This document shows positions 23,410-34,599 of a stretch of 64,000 bases of DNA, in pieces. The notes beneath the pieces are model-generated. The model was not told the origin of the DNA. It saw only the letters and a program-made list of their open reading frames with translations, and did not search any database. The stretch is from Fragum whitleyi. Its lineage: Eukaryota > Mollusca > Bivalvia > Cardiida > Cardiidae. Position numbers and translations under genes: made by a program. Location of the stretch: assembly GCA_948146395.1 (NCBI GenBank), contig OX411547.1:60576566-60640565 (forward strand), read 5' to 3'. Every line of letters starts with the position of its first letter. The stretch's first letter is position 1.

Positions 23410-23482
23410 ATATCGATGGCTCAGCGTGCAACAGTTTGAATATATAGGCAGTTATAACTGTTTCACGCTGAGCCATCGATAT
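23410..23482. repeat. ~73-bp hairpin, foldback family 1, copy A
   Basis: Left arm ATATCGATGGCTCAGCGTG pairs with right arm CACGCTGAGCCATCGATAT. The next bases pair as CAACAGTT / AACTGTTT with one mismatch. Four related copies lie at 37219, 54382, 60233 and 60804. Confidence 0.8.
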
Positions 23483-23649
23483 GAAAAGGCTACACATATA
23501 TTCCCATACAAAAAACAACCATTTTTTTATTTTGTTGGAATTGGAAAATCATTACACATGAAAGATCAATTTATTGGCTTTAAAAAGCGCAAATCACTTA
23601 GTCAAATCCGTATACATTTGTCACTATCAGTCAAATGAAACAGAGCCCT

Positions 23650-24780
23650 TTAAAATTACCATGCCAGGTCAATAATGTGTGTAACCTCCCTGGGATGCAA
23701 TGAGAGCCTGGCATTGGCACCACATAGAACCAACCAGTTGTATTAGCAATCATTGCGGAAGACGTTGCCAATCATAGGCTATAGCTTGGCAAAGTTCATT
23801 CAGTGTACATGGCTGTTGATGTCATTGACGTTCTCGCCTACCCAACATATCCCATAGATGTTCAATCAGTGACATGTCTGCAGAAAGAGCTGGCCAAGGG
23901 AGAACAATGATCTTCTGCTGTTGTATAAAATCAGTACAAAATCGAGCGACATCAGGTTGAGCTTTATCTTGTTGGAAGACTCACTATGACATGAGATAAA
24001 AGGTACAAGATGGTGATGGACAATCTTGTTGCAATATCTAACGGCTGCCAGCCTTCCATGACGCTCCCGCCACGTATGGATCTGGACATTCAACACATTC
24101 ATCCAGGGAGCACTCTCCATGTCTCTGGTAAACAGGCCGCCTTCCATTAACTGATCTGAGCATAAACATTGATTCAACTGAAAATAAAACATTAATGGCC
24201 CATTGATTTCGACGCCAGCACAGATGATTTTGTTCCCGATTTGTCTGGGATTAACTGTCAAAAATGGTCCTCTAAATGGACTTCTTGCTCGCAGACCCTC
24301 TGAGCATAACCGGTTTCAAAAATAGTCTGTGCACTTACTCTTTGACCTGCAGAAAGAGTCCGAGCAGTTAAGGTGGCAGTCTGAAAACGCTCACGTGTAT
24401 CTATATGCTGATTTGTTTGTTTGAATGGGTTTAACACTGCTTTCAACAAACTTGCAGTTATATAGCTGGGGCCGGAGCACCTAACAATGGATTCTTGGTA
24501 TTTCTTTCACCTGTACTACCATTACACCCTTTCCTAGCCTCCGACTGCTATCTCACAAAGGTTAACGATTATCTACATGTATATGCTGAATATAGCGATC
24601 CTGACGTGAAGTCATGGGGCAACATTGGCCAGGTCAGGGACTATCGTCGGTCGATCCTGTTGTGTTGAAATGTTGCCACAACCTCACAATAGTTGTCTGA
24701 AGCACTCCAAACCTTTGCGCAACTTCAGTTTGTGATATTCAAATTGCATGTTCCCTGTCAAATTTGGAAAGTCTTGGCAT
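23650..24780 (-). pseudogene. Tc1/mariner-superfamily transposase pseudogene
   Basis: Read on the minus strand it starts at the ATG at 24778-24780 with MPRLSKFDREHAI and a helix-turn-helix region (EVAQRFGV, RLWQHF). It continues DRYIQHI, then RERFQTATLTARTL, then a catalytic-core region, and ends with a block like PLASSF/DMSLIEHLWDMLGRR at ~23900-23830. These follow the order of Tc1 transposases (HTH, GRPR-like hinge, DDE core with HLWD). Numerous stops and frameshifts are present, and the core is too degraded to identify the catalytic triad. A SINE is inserted at 24412-24579. TIRs were not located. Confidence 0.75.
24412..24579 (-). mobile_element. 5'-truncated SINE family 1 in the Tc1 remnant
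   Basis: It carries the inverted tail and body (GAATGGGTTTAACACTGC, GGAGCACCTAACAATGG, TTTCCTAGCCTCCGAC) but no tRNA head. It is flanked by a 10-bp duplication TATATGCTGA (24402-24411 and 24580-24589). Confidence 0.85.
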
Positions 24781-25094
24781 TTTAGCCTATGTTTTGAAAA
24801 TCTACAAATTGTGTTTTTCTTTAATTCAAACTTTGCTAGTTACACATTTATACCGTTTTGACAAAACTTTATCCTAAATGAAAATGTACGTGCATATACT
24901 GCATGTACTTTTAATCCACCATACACAACGAAATGCCAGCATCCTGGGATGACTCATCAATAATCTAAACTTCCAAGCGTTTGTAGAATGGTAATTCTGT
25001 TTACTTCCGTTTTCTGTTGATGTCAAACATGCGATTCCCTGTGAGTACATGGTGAGTTGTTAATGTCATTATCGATTAGTCCTCGTACAGGGGT

Positions 25095-25331
25095 TAACCC
25101 TTTCCTGTTTAATCCCTGCTTTTTACGTGCCTGGAAATTGCTCTAAAATGACTCAAAAATTGTGATCAAGTATAGTCTAGAATGCACCAAATCGCACCAT
25201 TTTTTCAAAAATTTTCCGGGGAGGAATGCCCCCGGACCCCCCTAGAAGGGCTTCGAGCCTTCGGCGCTCGCATTCGCTCCTTCAGCGCTCAGTTTTGCCA
25301 CACCAATGTAAATAACATGGCTACGCCACTG
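25095..25331. mobile_element. MITE end with TGGCTACGCCACTG terminus
   Basis: The right end reads TGGCTACGCCACTG, the inverse of the CAGTGGCGTAGCCA terminus known from many hAT-like MITEs. The body has GAATGCCCCCGGACCCCC and GGCGCTCGCATTCGC, a GC-rich block also common in such elements. The left end is undefined. Confidence 0.45.
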
Positions 25332-26504
25332 TAATTGGCTAATTTTCTTTCAATTAGATTAAAGGAGATGTATTTGTAGGCTGTATCTATCTTTGTTTTT
25401 TCTCAAATGATGATCTAAGAAACTCCTATGAATTTCAGCATGTCCTGAGATAAACTGTGCTTGTTGTTTACAGTTATGACTTTTTAACTATTTTAAATTA
25501 TTATGTTTTGATTTTGTAACACTACTATTGGGTTTTGACTAGTTGGATAAGTTGGCAAACTTGGAATATGAAAGTGTTTGAAATTAATGGTAGACACTTA
25601 TTTCACTATGTCTACTCTGTAGGCTCTTTGCAGTATGAGATTTGATGATTACACTCAGAGATTCAATGCCGTATAGATAAAATCCATAGATAATTTTGAT
25701 TTAGGGTTTTTGTAATAAAATTTTAACTTTTTAAGTTAAATAATTGATTCTTAGTACATTGCATACTAAAAATCTTTTATAATTATTATTTTCCTAACAA
25801 TATTTTCACGTTAGAAGTGAATTAGAACTTAATATAGAAAAAGTAAATTAGAATTTTTTAAAGGGAGGTAACTGAGATGCATTAATATGTCTGACAAGTA
25901 CTACACGAAAGTAGCAATAATTTTTTTCTTACCAACTTTCTTCCTGACAAGAATTACTGTGTTTCATTGGAAATCTTTAGAATTATTGGTGTTTTTTTTT
26001 TTTTTTTGCTTGAGAACCTATCTTTCATCTCTAAGAGATCGGGTGCCTGTAAAGTCACTCACTGTCGATCTCTGAATATTGTTGATGATACATAGCCTCC
26101 TTTTCTGCTTGGAGCTAGTTTTTGCCAAGACTTTAGTTAACAATTTCTAAACGGATTTTTGAAAGAATACAGCCAGTTTTGATTTATTGATGAAGATTCT
26201 GAAGTGTTTTTTTTGGTTTTTTTTTACAAAACGCAATGCTTTTTGCAGAATAATTAATTAACCCGCCTGTCAGACTATAAAATAGTGCATGGCAGATCAG
26301 CTGCTACGACCACGACAATAGCCTATCTACTCGCTAATTGGAGTGGTAGGCTATCTAGAGTTAAATATCTAGCTATCATTTATCAAATTTTCAAATAAAA
26401 TTTACAATTGATAGGGTTATACAGGTTAAAAACTTGCAAAATAGATCTCTGGTTGATATTTTTTCATTGAATGGCCACAATTACATGCCTTCCGTGCATG
26501 TCAC
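25332..26504. other. No recognisable feature
   Basis: AT-rich, many homopolymer T runs, no supported gene or repeat. Confidence 0.45.
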
Positions 26505-26611
26505 ATTTTGTATTCGCCAATATTCGGTTCCGAAACAGACGAATACGATACGTATTCGCCGAGAATAAGATATTCGGTTCACCGAATATTTGAGTGTATC
26601 GTTACAGCCCT
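26505..26611. mobile_element. hAT-like terminal fragment
   Basis: The right end reads GTATCGTTACAGCCCT, the inverse of the AGGGCTGTAACGATAC terminus common among hAT elements. Internal ATTCGGT/ACCGAAT motifs are palindromic. The left end is absent. Confidence 0.5.
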
Positions 26612-27054
26612 ATAGTTTAGGAGGAGTTGTGCACACAAAAAACAGTGATTTTTGTTATATTCAAGGGCAGATAATTCAAGATTTCTCAGGAATGACTTGA
26701 GCCATTTGAATTTCAAAGGTCTTATGCACAACTAGACATCATAGGGAGTAATTGTGTGTAGTTTCAGCTTATTCCCATTGATAGTTTAGGAGGAGTTGCG
26801 CACACAAAAAACAGTGATTTTTGTTATATTCAAGGGCAGATAATTCAAGATTTCTCAGGAATGACTGGAGCGATTTGAATTTCAAAGGTCTTATGCACAA
26901 CTAGACATCATAGGGAAAAATTGTGTGTAGTTTCAGCTTATTCCCATTGGTAGTTTAGGAGGAGTTGCGCACACAAAAAATTGCTTACAGACGGACAGAC
27001 GGACGGACGGACGACCGAGGCCATAACATAATACGACCCTTCGGGCGTATAAAA
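26612..27054 (-). mobile_element. Helentron/pearl-like element, family G, with two ~168-bp units
   Basis: Two and a fraction direct repeats (GTTTAGGAGGAGTTGTGCAC, TTCAAGGGCAGATAATTCAAG) lead into an ACGGACAGACGGACGGACGG tract. The element ends ATACGACCCTTCGGGCGTAT then AAAAA. That terminus matches the family G element at 44745. Its other end may be replaced by the adjoining hAT fragment. Confidence 0.65.
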
Positions 27055-27925
27055 ACTATTTTGGTATACATGTTTGCAGAACAGCAAACTGAGTATTAAT
27101 AGGCTTTTCTCATGTGCGAATTCAGGATCTCAGCAAGGGCTTATGAATATATACAAGAAAGGGTGATCAATTTCCCTGTTTTTCATAATTTGGAAAAAAA
27201 AAAATGTTTGACCCTCGACCCCCGAATCCCCCACTGAATCCGCCAGTGATACTCAGTCTAAGCTCATTCTTAACTAGAAGAAAGATTTTACAGGAAGGAA
27301 TGTGGGAAGCAAAGAAATTGTAAGTGACAAGGAATTTCTCTTTTTTTCGCCGCCCGAAGTGCACCATCATTTTTCAAATCAATAGCCAAATTAAATATCA
27401 CCTTTAAAACTCAAAATTAAGACCATTCTAATTTTCAAATTTAATTTGGACGGAGAATACGCTTGTTTATCAATGTCAAAACGATTAGTTCGAACATTGT
27501 AAATTTTCATAGTTTGTACAAGACGTGATGATGGAGTACTTAATGTACTTTGATTATCGCTGACGTAATGGACGCATGTGAATGTTTCGTCTGCATAATG
27601 ACACACCAATCTGGCCAATTTTAGTAAAAACTGGGACAGTTGATCAAAAATAATTCATGCTAGAACAATTTATGGATATTTATTTAGTAAATGGAATAAT
27701 TAATCGGGAATTCTGATGGGCCTTTTTAACCTTGCTGGGTTCGTAAGTTAGTCTGTAAATATTTTTAACCCCTGCTCTCTTTTATCGTAAATTACTCAAA
27801 ATCATAAAGAACAAAGTGTATAATTTTTTGTGATGTTCTTTAAAATGATAAATCATACTTACTTATGGCACCATTGTTGAAATTCCGGCATTTGAAAAAA
27901 AGCGAATTATTGCGATTGAAAGTCC
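27055..27925. other. No recognisable gene
   Basis: AT-rich intergenic sequence without a supported gene. Confidence 0.4.
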
Positions 27926-28060
27926 GACGCGTAAAAACGCGGGCTTGTTCAGATGAAGTATACGCGTAAAAACGCGGGGTTGTTCAGATAAGGTAGACGC
28001 GTAAAAATGCGGGCTTGTTCAAATGCAGTAGACGCGTAAAAAGGCGGGTTCAAGTTGTAA
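27926..28060. repeat. 35-bp minisatellite, ~3.8 units
   Basis: Units start at 27926, 27961, 27996 and 28031. Each carries ACGCGTAAAAACGCGGG followed by a TTGTTCAGAT-type half. Each unit contains the palindrome ACGCGT and a CGCG/GCGGG block, unusually CpG-rich against the AT-rich surroundings. Confidence 0.85.
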
Positions 28061-28106
28061 TGGGTTAACCCGCCGATATTTCCTGGAAAACTGAATATTA
28101 GTTGAA

Positions 28107-28297
28107 ATTTTTATGCCCCCGATAGGGAGGCATAATAAATTTGACTTGTCCGTCCGTCCGTCCGTCTGTCCGTCTGTCCGTCCGTCTGTCCGTCCGTCCA
28201 TCATTCCGTCCAAAAACTTTAACATTGGCCATAACTTCCTTATTACTATCAAAGCGGTGTCGGGGGCATTGTCATCTTACAGTGACAGCTCTTGTAT
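28107..28297 (+). mobile_element. Helentron-like family B, short copy with (GTCC)n tract
   Basis: It starts TTTTTATGCCCCCGATAGGG. A tract of GTCCGTCC/GTCTGTCC at 28147-28200 follows. It ends GTGTCGGGGGCATTGTCATC ... ACAGCTCTTGT. The GCCCCCG / CGGGGGC segments are inverted. Confidence 0.65.
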
Positions 28298-29115
28298 ATA
28301 TATAAAAGAATACTGGTTTAAAACATTTAAAAATTAATGGCGAAACGAAAAAATAAAATAATTTTTTATCAATCCTATAATTATTTCTTCTTTTTTTTCA
28401 GAATTTCTGTTTGTCTGGCAAGACACAAGATGAAAAACAAAGATAGAAAACATTATTAAGATAGTGTCGGGTTTAGAAAAGAAGAAAAAACATTAACAAT
28501 TTTTGTAAAGACATGCTGCTTATAGTAATTAAATCAATTCTTAACACAGTAAGGGATGTATTCAAAGTTGTCTATTGTCATTGAAAGTCAATTAGACTTT
28601 GTCATTAATGGTGTGAATAAGATTTAAGTATCAATTACCTTTAATGTTTTGCCGCTGCTTTTTGCAACAAAGACATTGAATATTGTCATGATGAATATAT
28701 ATATGATCCGTTCTCCAGGAAAGTTAGTTGTTAATCGTCAATCAAGAGGAAATGTTGTTTCCCCAAAATAAATTCATGCCTGTCTATCTATCTGCCTGTC
28801 TATCGCAAATGTTACAAAGTGATGTGACGTCATTTAGACAGGTTTTTCTGGAAAGCAGATCCTATGTATTTTATAAAAGAAACATTCCTTACTTATTTTG
28901 ATAATAAACTCCGTTGAAATCTCCAGTCAAATGCGAGATTTACTTAAATGTATCTTCGTTGAAAAAAATATTCTGGTAGTATGGTAAAGGGCTAATTAAA
29001 TGCTGAATATCGATATTCAATAAAATAATATCAAAATTGCAATAGAATAACATGACTTATTATTTTTTGTACAAAAACGTCCGTTGAAATATCCAGTGAA
29101 TATGGAATAATTTTA
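28298..29115. other. No recognisable gene; small GTCTATCT microsatellite
   Basis: A CTGTCTATCTATCTGCC tract lies at 28780-28805. A strong pyrimidine-rich 3' splice-like site occurs at 28385-28401, but the downstream frames close within 14-18 codons. Confidence 0.4.
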
Positions 29116-29236
29116 GGGGAACGAGTTGACCGAGGAAAAATCGATTGGGGAACGAGTTGACCAATTTTGGGGAACGAGATGACCAAAAACACCACGAGGT
29201 GACTGAGGAACAAGTTGACCGAGGAACGAGTTGACT
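29116..29236. repeat. Degenerate minisatellite built on GGAACGAGTTGACC
   Basis: The motif GGAACGAGTTGACC and variants (GGAACGAGATGACC, GGAACAAGTTGACC) recur at 29118, 29150, 29173, 29205 and 29222 with variable spacers. Confidence 0.7.
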
Positions 29237-30401
29237 GACACCCATAAAAACTGTAGCGTTTTCACTTTTATTCAGTATATTTTCGTGTTTCGGTATATTT
29301 TTGGTGTTTTTCGGTATTCATGTTTTTTTTGGTATTTCCATACACGGAAAATAGACTAGAGCAACGTCGGGTATTACCGACCGTCGGTAGTTATCGGCAT
29401 GTTTTAAATTTGACCTCCATTTCTACGAAATATGATCAGTTTTAGTACATATGGCATAAAATATCATCTCAAATTCCAATTAGATCTGAAAGAGTCGCCA
29501 AAAGATATCTTCCGTGAAGATAAAATGCAAGTTAAAATTTTTCTCCCTGAATTTGCGCTCCGTTAATTTGATAGATAAGGAGGGTACTATTTTTGTACAA
29601 CACCAGCTTGAAATCGTACTTCACTGGATTTATCTAAAAATAGATTAAAACACCAAATATGCATTGTATAGTGCTCCACAACCCTAAACCGAGCGTAATA
29701 TGTTCGCCATAATCCCAATTAGCGCGGTGTCGATATCTGGCGACAAAAATTGAAGTGATCGGCATTTATCGACATACCTATAAATAAATCAAAACGATCT
29801 GATTTTCCGTCAATTAACCTTCATTCGCATAGACGTATTCGATCTTTTAATGGTTCGAAATTACCGTAAAAGCGCAATTAAACCACGGAGAGAGTATTAG
29901 AATAATCACATGCCAATAAGAAAGTCGGGATAGGGGTAATCAGGCTTCACTTTTGTGACATGTTGAAAATGTGAAGAGATGCTTAAATTCGGAAATTTGC
30001 CAGTACAAAGTCAACCGTGATCAAAACCACAGGTCATCAAATCGTGTATAAATTCACATTTTCAGACCCGATGCGCAATTATTTGGTAAGTTATTTGTTT
30101 GTTTGGTTGCTAAGTTACTAGGAAACTAAAATTATTTGAAGATCATTTGAAAATAAACCAAGCTCCAAGGTTTCCAATTAATCAAGACTTAGTGTTTCGC
30201 TTTTGATGAACGAGGTCAGAAGAATTCAAAATAAATTACCTGGTTAATCCATGAATTGTTTTATTGAGTAATCCGACAAAGACACACGTGTAAAGCCAGT
30301 GTGTCACTATTCCTCACAAAGCCGGGTTGGGTCGACCCGGACAACCCAAGTTTATGGCGGCTTCTTTGAAGTCCATCGGGAACTAAATTTAAAGAGACTG
30401 A

Positions 30402-30410
30402 GTGACGTCA
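30402..30410. promoter_or_regulatory. CRE-like TGACGTCA site upstream of candidate gene B
   Basis: GTGACGTCAT lies ~35 bp before the candidate start codon at 30440. A GGGTTGGGTCGACCCGGACAAC palindromic block lies at ~30322-30345. These are motif matches only; function is inferred. Confidence 0.3.
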
Positions 30411-30439
30411 TATTAAATAGGAGTTACACAAGAAAGTTT

Positions 30440-30499
30440 ATGATTTTTTGTGTCTTTATCGCTTGGATGTTTTGGCTAGGATATTGTTTAATATTTGAA
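30440..30499 (+). CDS. Candidate gene B exon 1: signal/anchor peptide
   Basis: ATG at 30440 opens 20 codons that are almost entirely hydrophobic (MIFCVFIAWMFWLGYCLIFE). They are followed at a codon boundary by the consensus donor GTAAGT (30500-30505). The frame is also open upstream to about 30300 without another ATG. A short upstream ATG (ATGGCGGCT, ~30354) opens an 11-codon frame. Such an N-terminus fits a secreted or type II membrane protein, for example a Golgi enzyme, but no family is recognised. It lies inside the TA-flanked inverted termini at 29357-31519. Confidence 0.4.
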
Positions 30500-30931
30500 G
30501 TAAGTTATTCGAGACATGGAAGAGAACACCATACCTTACGTGGAATTTGATCTTAAAACTTAATGTAAGCCTTGCCTTTCGAAATTTAAGGCATTAAAAA
30601 TATAATCAATTCAAAGGCATTTTGAAGTTACGTTTTACGAACTTTTCTACGATAAAGAATGCAAACGATTTTCGAAGGGGAGCTATGTCTCCTCAGGGAC
30701 TCGCAACATACGTATATTAAGGGTCCGTGGTAAACTCCTTATTCTAAAAAATGCGATTTCGTGGATGGAAAATCAGCCTAATTTACACTCTGAAAATTAA
30801 GAAATCGTAATAAGTAATCATTTTTTTTTAGATAAATTGAAATTAGGTTATTTGATTGATGGCATTCATGTTTCGACCAAAATTAATAGATATTGAGATT
30901 GATTTTGTGTCGAGTGTCCTTTTTCTTTTAG

Positions 30932-31038
30932 ACAGTCATAAAACCGAAAATCACTCCCCTAAATGGCCGATATAAACGCCCGAAAGGGGGAATTGAGTTT
31001 GTTCGCTCGGAGAATTGCAATTTATTTTCATCTTTAAG
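30932..31038 (+). CDS. Candidate gene B exon 2
   Basis: A strong pyrimidine-rich acceptor (TCCTTTTTCTTTTAG, ending 30931) leads into 35 open codons in the frame that continues exon 1 (phase 0). They are followed after two extra bases by a donor GTAATG. The encoded segment is basic and polar (TVIKPKITPLNGRYKRPKGG and further, with one Cys). The next exon was not established. A phase-compatible stretch at 31596-31712 with acceptor TTGGCACAG and donor GTAAGA is possible but unconvincing. The combination of two splice signals and matching phase is the main evidence. Confidence 0.4.
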
Positions 31039-31719
31039 GTAATGTCCCTTGGACGCAAACTCTACATATTCAATTCATCCATCTGTCTGGTAGTCAGTTC
31101 GCCCGTATGTCCGAATGTAAGCGCGACCCCGTCATCAACTGATGTCTCGCGATGGCGTATGCTCCAGATAGCTGTGATTTTATTTAGATTAGTGGGAGAA
31201 ATTCTGAGGAATGTATGAAAGCGGTCGTGTCATTCTCGTGAATTGTTTACAACCAATTTAGACGAAACTTGTCTTGAAGTTATAAACTTATCGAGCTGTC
31301 GATAACTGCCGAATCATGTCGATAACACCCGCCACACACCGGCGCGATGAGATTGTTATTATCAGAAGTATGGTATCGGATACCTCTCTGCAATGACGTC
31401 ACGTTATACGGTATCCCCGAAATAAACTAGTGTAAACTTCCGTTTGTAATTTTATCTGGTATCATCGGCATGGTATCCCCCAGACCGTTAAGCTGTCGAT
31501 AATACCCGACGTTGCTCTAATTGGCATTAAACCTTGTTTATAAATAAGAAATAATAATAAAACAGCTACCATTACATATTTTCAAGTTGGCACAGACTGT
31601 GTTTTCGTTTTAAATGGCACCCATTTCATGGTCAATCTGTCATAAAATGGCTGTTCACTTTGGTCACGCGTTTGAGATTCCCGCCTATCGAGCACGGTGT
31701 TTCCTATTTTTCGTAAGAA

Positions 31720-32565
31720 ATACAAAATGTGATACTGTCGATTTAATGACATTGGGGGGGGGGGGACAAACCGGAGAGGTCTTTGAAATACCTTCTGCGT
31801 CCTGAATTTGATATAGGAAAATCAAAAAAATAATACTTCGAGCACTTCTATATAAAATGTACATTCAGACAATGTATAAGGTGTATTACGATAAAATACG
31901 GACCCTAAATACGTGATAACTGGAGCGTTAGTCAATTCTAATAATCATTATGGGCTGTTACAGTTTATAACATCGTGAAATTTTTTTGGATGATTTTAGA
32001 ATGAAAAGAATCAGTGCGATGAGTGAGTTTTAAGTGAAATTAAAGGGAGATTATCAAATATCGATAATTTTGTTCAGAATGAACGAATTGGCGATACTTA
32101 TTACCTCACTTTAAAAAATATGCATAGACCTACAAGTTTATAATTAATTTTCCGTCTCTTCAAGAACCAATTAGACGCTTTTAATTTCAAGCATGTCAGT
32201 GAAATCGCGATTTTTTTCTATCTATATTTATTTTGCATGTAGCTGTTGATCTTATCCTTTCTAGTGATTTTGGAGCGTATTAATTAAATGGCTTGAGTGA
32301 GTGTTTGGAATGAATGAATAGAGCGCTGAGTAAGCGAATTAAAATGGTTTGGATTGAGATGAATGTCAATTTCGCGATGTTACTAATTGTATATTGTTTA
32401 TGGACATGAATCAATGTTGTTGTTTTTATTATGTCAGTATGAACAAAGATTAGGCTAAATCTGCAGTTTAAGAGAACTTACACAAAGGAATGTGAGTTCA
32501 ATCAATTCAACAGCATTTAAAGTCTAGTTCATGAATGGTAAAGACTGCAGACTTGTTTCAGTGCC
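31720..32565. other. No recognisable feature; G13 tract
   Basis: A run of 13 G at ~31753-31765, otherwise AT-rich sequence. Confidence 0.4.
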
Positions 32566-32810
32566 TCGGTGGCTCAGTTGGTAGAGCTCTCGGCCTGTGA
32601 CCCGGTGGTCACGGGTTCCAGACCTGGTGGAAGCGAGGTGTTTCCTTGGGCAAGTGACTTTATAGACAATGTCTAAGTTCATCTAGACTGGTTCCAGTAG
32701 GACTGTAAGTCTAAAGTTAATCAAGCTGTAAATGGGTAGCAGTTGTAAGAATCCATTGCCTCTCCCTCGGGCATACTGTAGCATCTAGGTTTGGTAAGAA
32801 AATAAAATGT
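32566..32810 (+). mobile_element. tRNA-derived SINE, family 2
   Basis: The tRNA-like head GCCTCGGTGGCTCAGTTGG, with A box TGGCTCAGTTGG and a degraded B box GGTTCCAGACC, is followed by CTTGGGCAAGTGACTTTAT. The latter is a central segment seen in several metazoan SINE families. The body differs entirely from family 1. The end is uncertain, near an AATAAAATG stretch at ~32800. Confidence 0.7.
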
Positions 32811-33272
32811 GTTTGCATATTCAAATATGGTGATGTGACCTTCATGTACCGTGACCTTGGTAGTGGTTAGGTGTTAGGCTGTTTGACCTTGTACAACAAG
32901 GGTTCCAGAGACGGATCAAGGATTTGAGCAGCGGGGATTCGAACATACAAGAGATGGAGAGAGGTTTGTTATCCTAGTTTAAAGTATGACCTGCGTCGCG
33001 GGAGTGAAATAAACCCGTTGAATAATTTTGATATTTCACGGCTGTTATTACACTAGTGGAATAACTATGCAAATGAGCTCAAAGCGAATAGCAACACTAT
33101 TTCATAACCGCAAAAATTACGTCATAATCGATATTTTGTGACGTCAGTTATAAGCGGCGTTTAAAGTTTCGCGGAAAATTGAAATGATGAATTTTAAGAT
33201 TTTTGTCAATTTTTCACAAAAAATCGGATCATATTATAAATAGAATATAAAGTTTGTGCTCATGAAATGCCA
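32811..33272. other. No recognisable gene
   Basis: Noncoding sequence containing ATTACGTCATAATCG and TGTGACGTCAG motifs near 33118-33147. Confidence 0.4.
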
Positions 33273-33359
33273 AATTTATTAAACGAGTCATCTATAAACA
33301 GATAAAAACTCGGCACAGCCTCGTCTTTATCTGTTTATAGATGACTCGTTTAATAAATT
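33273..33359. repeat. Perfect 34-bp palindrome with a 19-nt loop
   Basis: 33273-33306 (begins AATTTATTAAACGAGTCATC) is exactly complementary to 33326-33359. The loop is 33307-33325. Weaker pairing continues outward (CATGAAATGCC / GGTATTCCATG). It is probably a foldback MITE. Confidence 0.9.
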
Positions 33360-33581
33360 AGGTATTCCATGACCACTCATTAAATATCCTCTATATATCA
33401 AAAATTTAACACTTATCCTACTGAATTAAATTTTGTTTAAACAAATTTTGTATTTTTTGGATATGTCAACGAGTCTGTCTCAAGTAGATGACAGAGAATG
33501 TATCAGAAGACCAGACTGCATATCTGTGAAGGCTGATCTTAATCTATACTGTCTGCCTTAGCCTTGTTCTTAATTGGAGTA

Positions 33582-34592
33582 CGAGGGTTGATCCAAAAGT
33601 TCGTAAAATGAAATTATAAATCAACAGAAAAGTTAACTATCGAAATGAAAATTATCCAGTCTTTTAATGCACCAACTGTGAAATAAACGTTGAAATTTTT
33701 CAATGTTTACATTCAATAGCGACTAATTCATACATTAAGGCGAATACCCCCTTCTTAATCGGGGAGCAAGCACGTCAAATGCGACGACAATGATAACAGA
33801 TAACTCTTTTCTACATAGCCTCCACTTACTCTAATGCCTTTCTGGGCCTGATACACCCACTTGCAGAAATTATCCACATACCATTTCGAATCAAATTTGT
33901 TTACAATTTCTATATGCAGGGTATTTCTAGTAAAGTGGAGAGCCAAATTCTGGACCTTTATTTTGAAAATTGATGTGAATCAATTGGGATATGTTCGTTC
34001 GTTGAAACTGCATTAAAGCATTTTAAATAATCCCCTGAAGCCATCCCCTCTTCGAATATCCGGAATAGCTTTTGGAAAAGTTTTCTTCAGCACATTGTTA
34101 TCACCTGTCTAAATCAAATTATCTGAAAAGTTTGGATTGGTAAATAACATAGATCATGCCAAAATTCGAAAAATAAACGGCATTTATATTTTGGTGTTGA
34201 CGCCTTGTCAATTTTTCCTCGAATATTCTGTATTTAACTAAAATATTCTGTGTCCGTAGAAAATCTCCCAATAACCTTTAAAATATGATAAATAAATTCT
34301 CTTTGCTTTATTCTTTACTACTATCACTATGACTATATTAAGGAATTTAAACTAAAGTTTCAGAAAACTTAGTTCATTTAACATATTTTTAATATTTTTT
34401 CTCGCTCCCGCGCCATAGCATACATTAGTTTTTGTGGTAGCGTATTCTATGGCCGCTAAAGTAATTCTGCAAAAATGATAACATTAATGTTCTCCGTAGC
34501 TACGAAACCGCCTATTTACCAAATTATATACTGAACAAGCTTTAAAAGCAAAAGTTATTGGCCCATTGTACGAACTTCTCGATCATCCCTCG
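33582..34592 (-). pseudogene. mariner-type element remnant, 1.0 kb
   Basis: Termini CGAGGGTTGATCCAAAAGTT and ACTTCTCGATCATCCCTCG are imperfect inverted repeats flanked by TA. On the minus strand 33755-33946 contains FDSKWYVDNFCKWVYQAQKG ... GGYVEK, resembling the end of mariner transposases (GI..L..RW..C....GDYVEK). The rest is broken, and the element is shorter than the usual 1.3 kb. Confidence 0.75.
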
Positions 34593-34599
34593 TATATTC

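Larger units (their letters stand above)
29357..31519. mobile_element. 2.16-kb segment bounded by TA-flanked inverted termini
   Basis: GAGCAACGTCGGGTATTA at 29359-29376 recurs exactly inverted at 31500-31517, and each copy is abutted by TA (29357-29358, 31518-31519). This is the arrangement of Tc1/mariner/pogo-type elements. No transposase frame is visible inside. The interior instead holds a CRE-like site and two candidate exons, so this may be a gene-carrying element, or two solo termini flanking a host gene start. Confidence 0.6.

Noticed and set aside
28113..28337. Frame encoding (SVRP)n
   Set aside because: Produced by the GTCC/GTCT microsatellite of a family B element.
28402..28455. 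Exon after a strong pyrimidine-rich acceptor
   Set aside because: All frames close within 18 codons and no donor exon connects.
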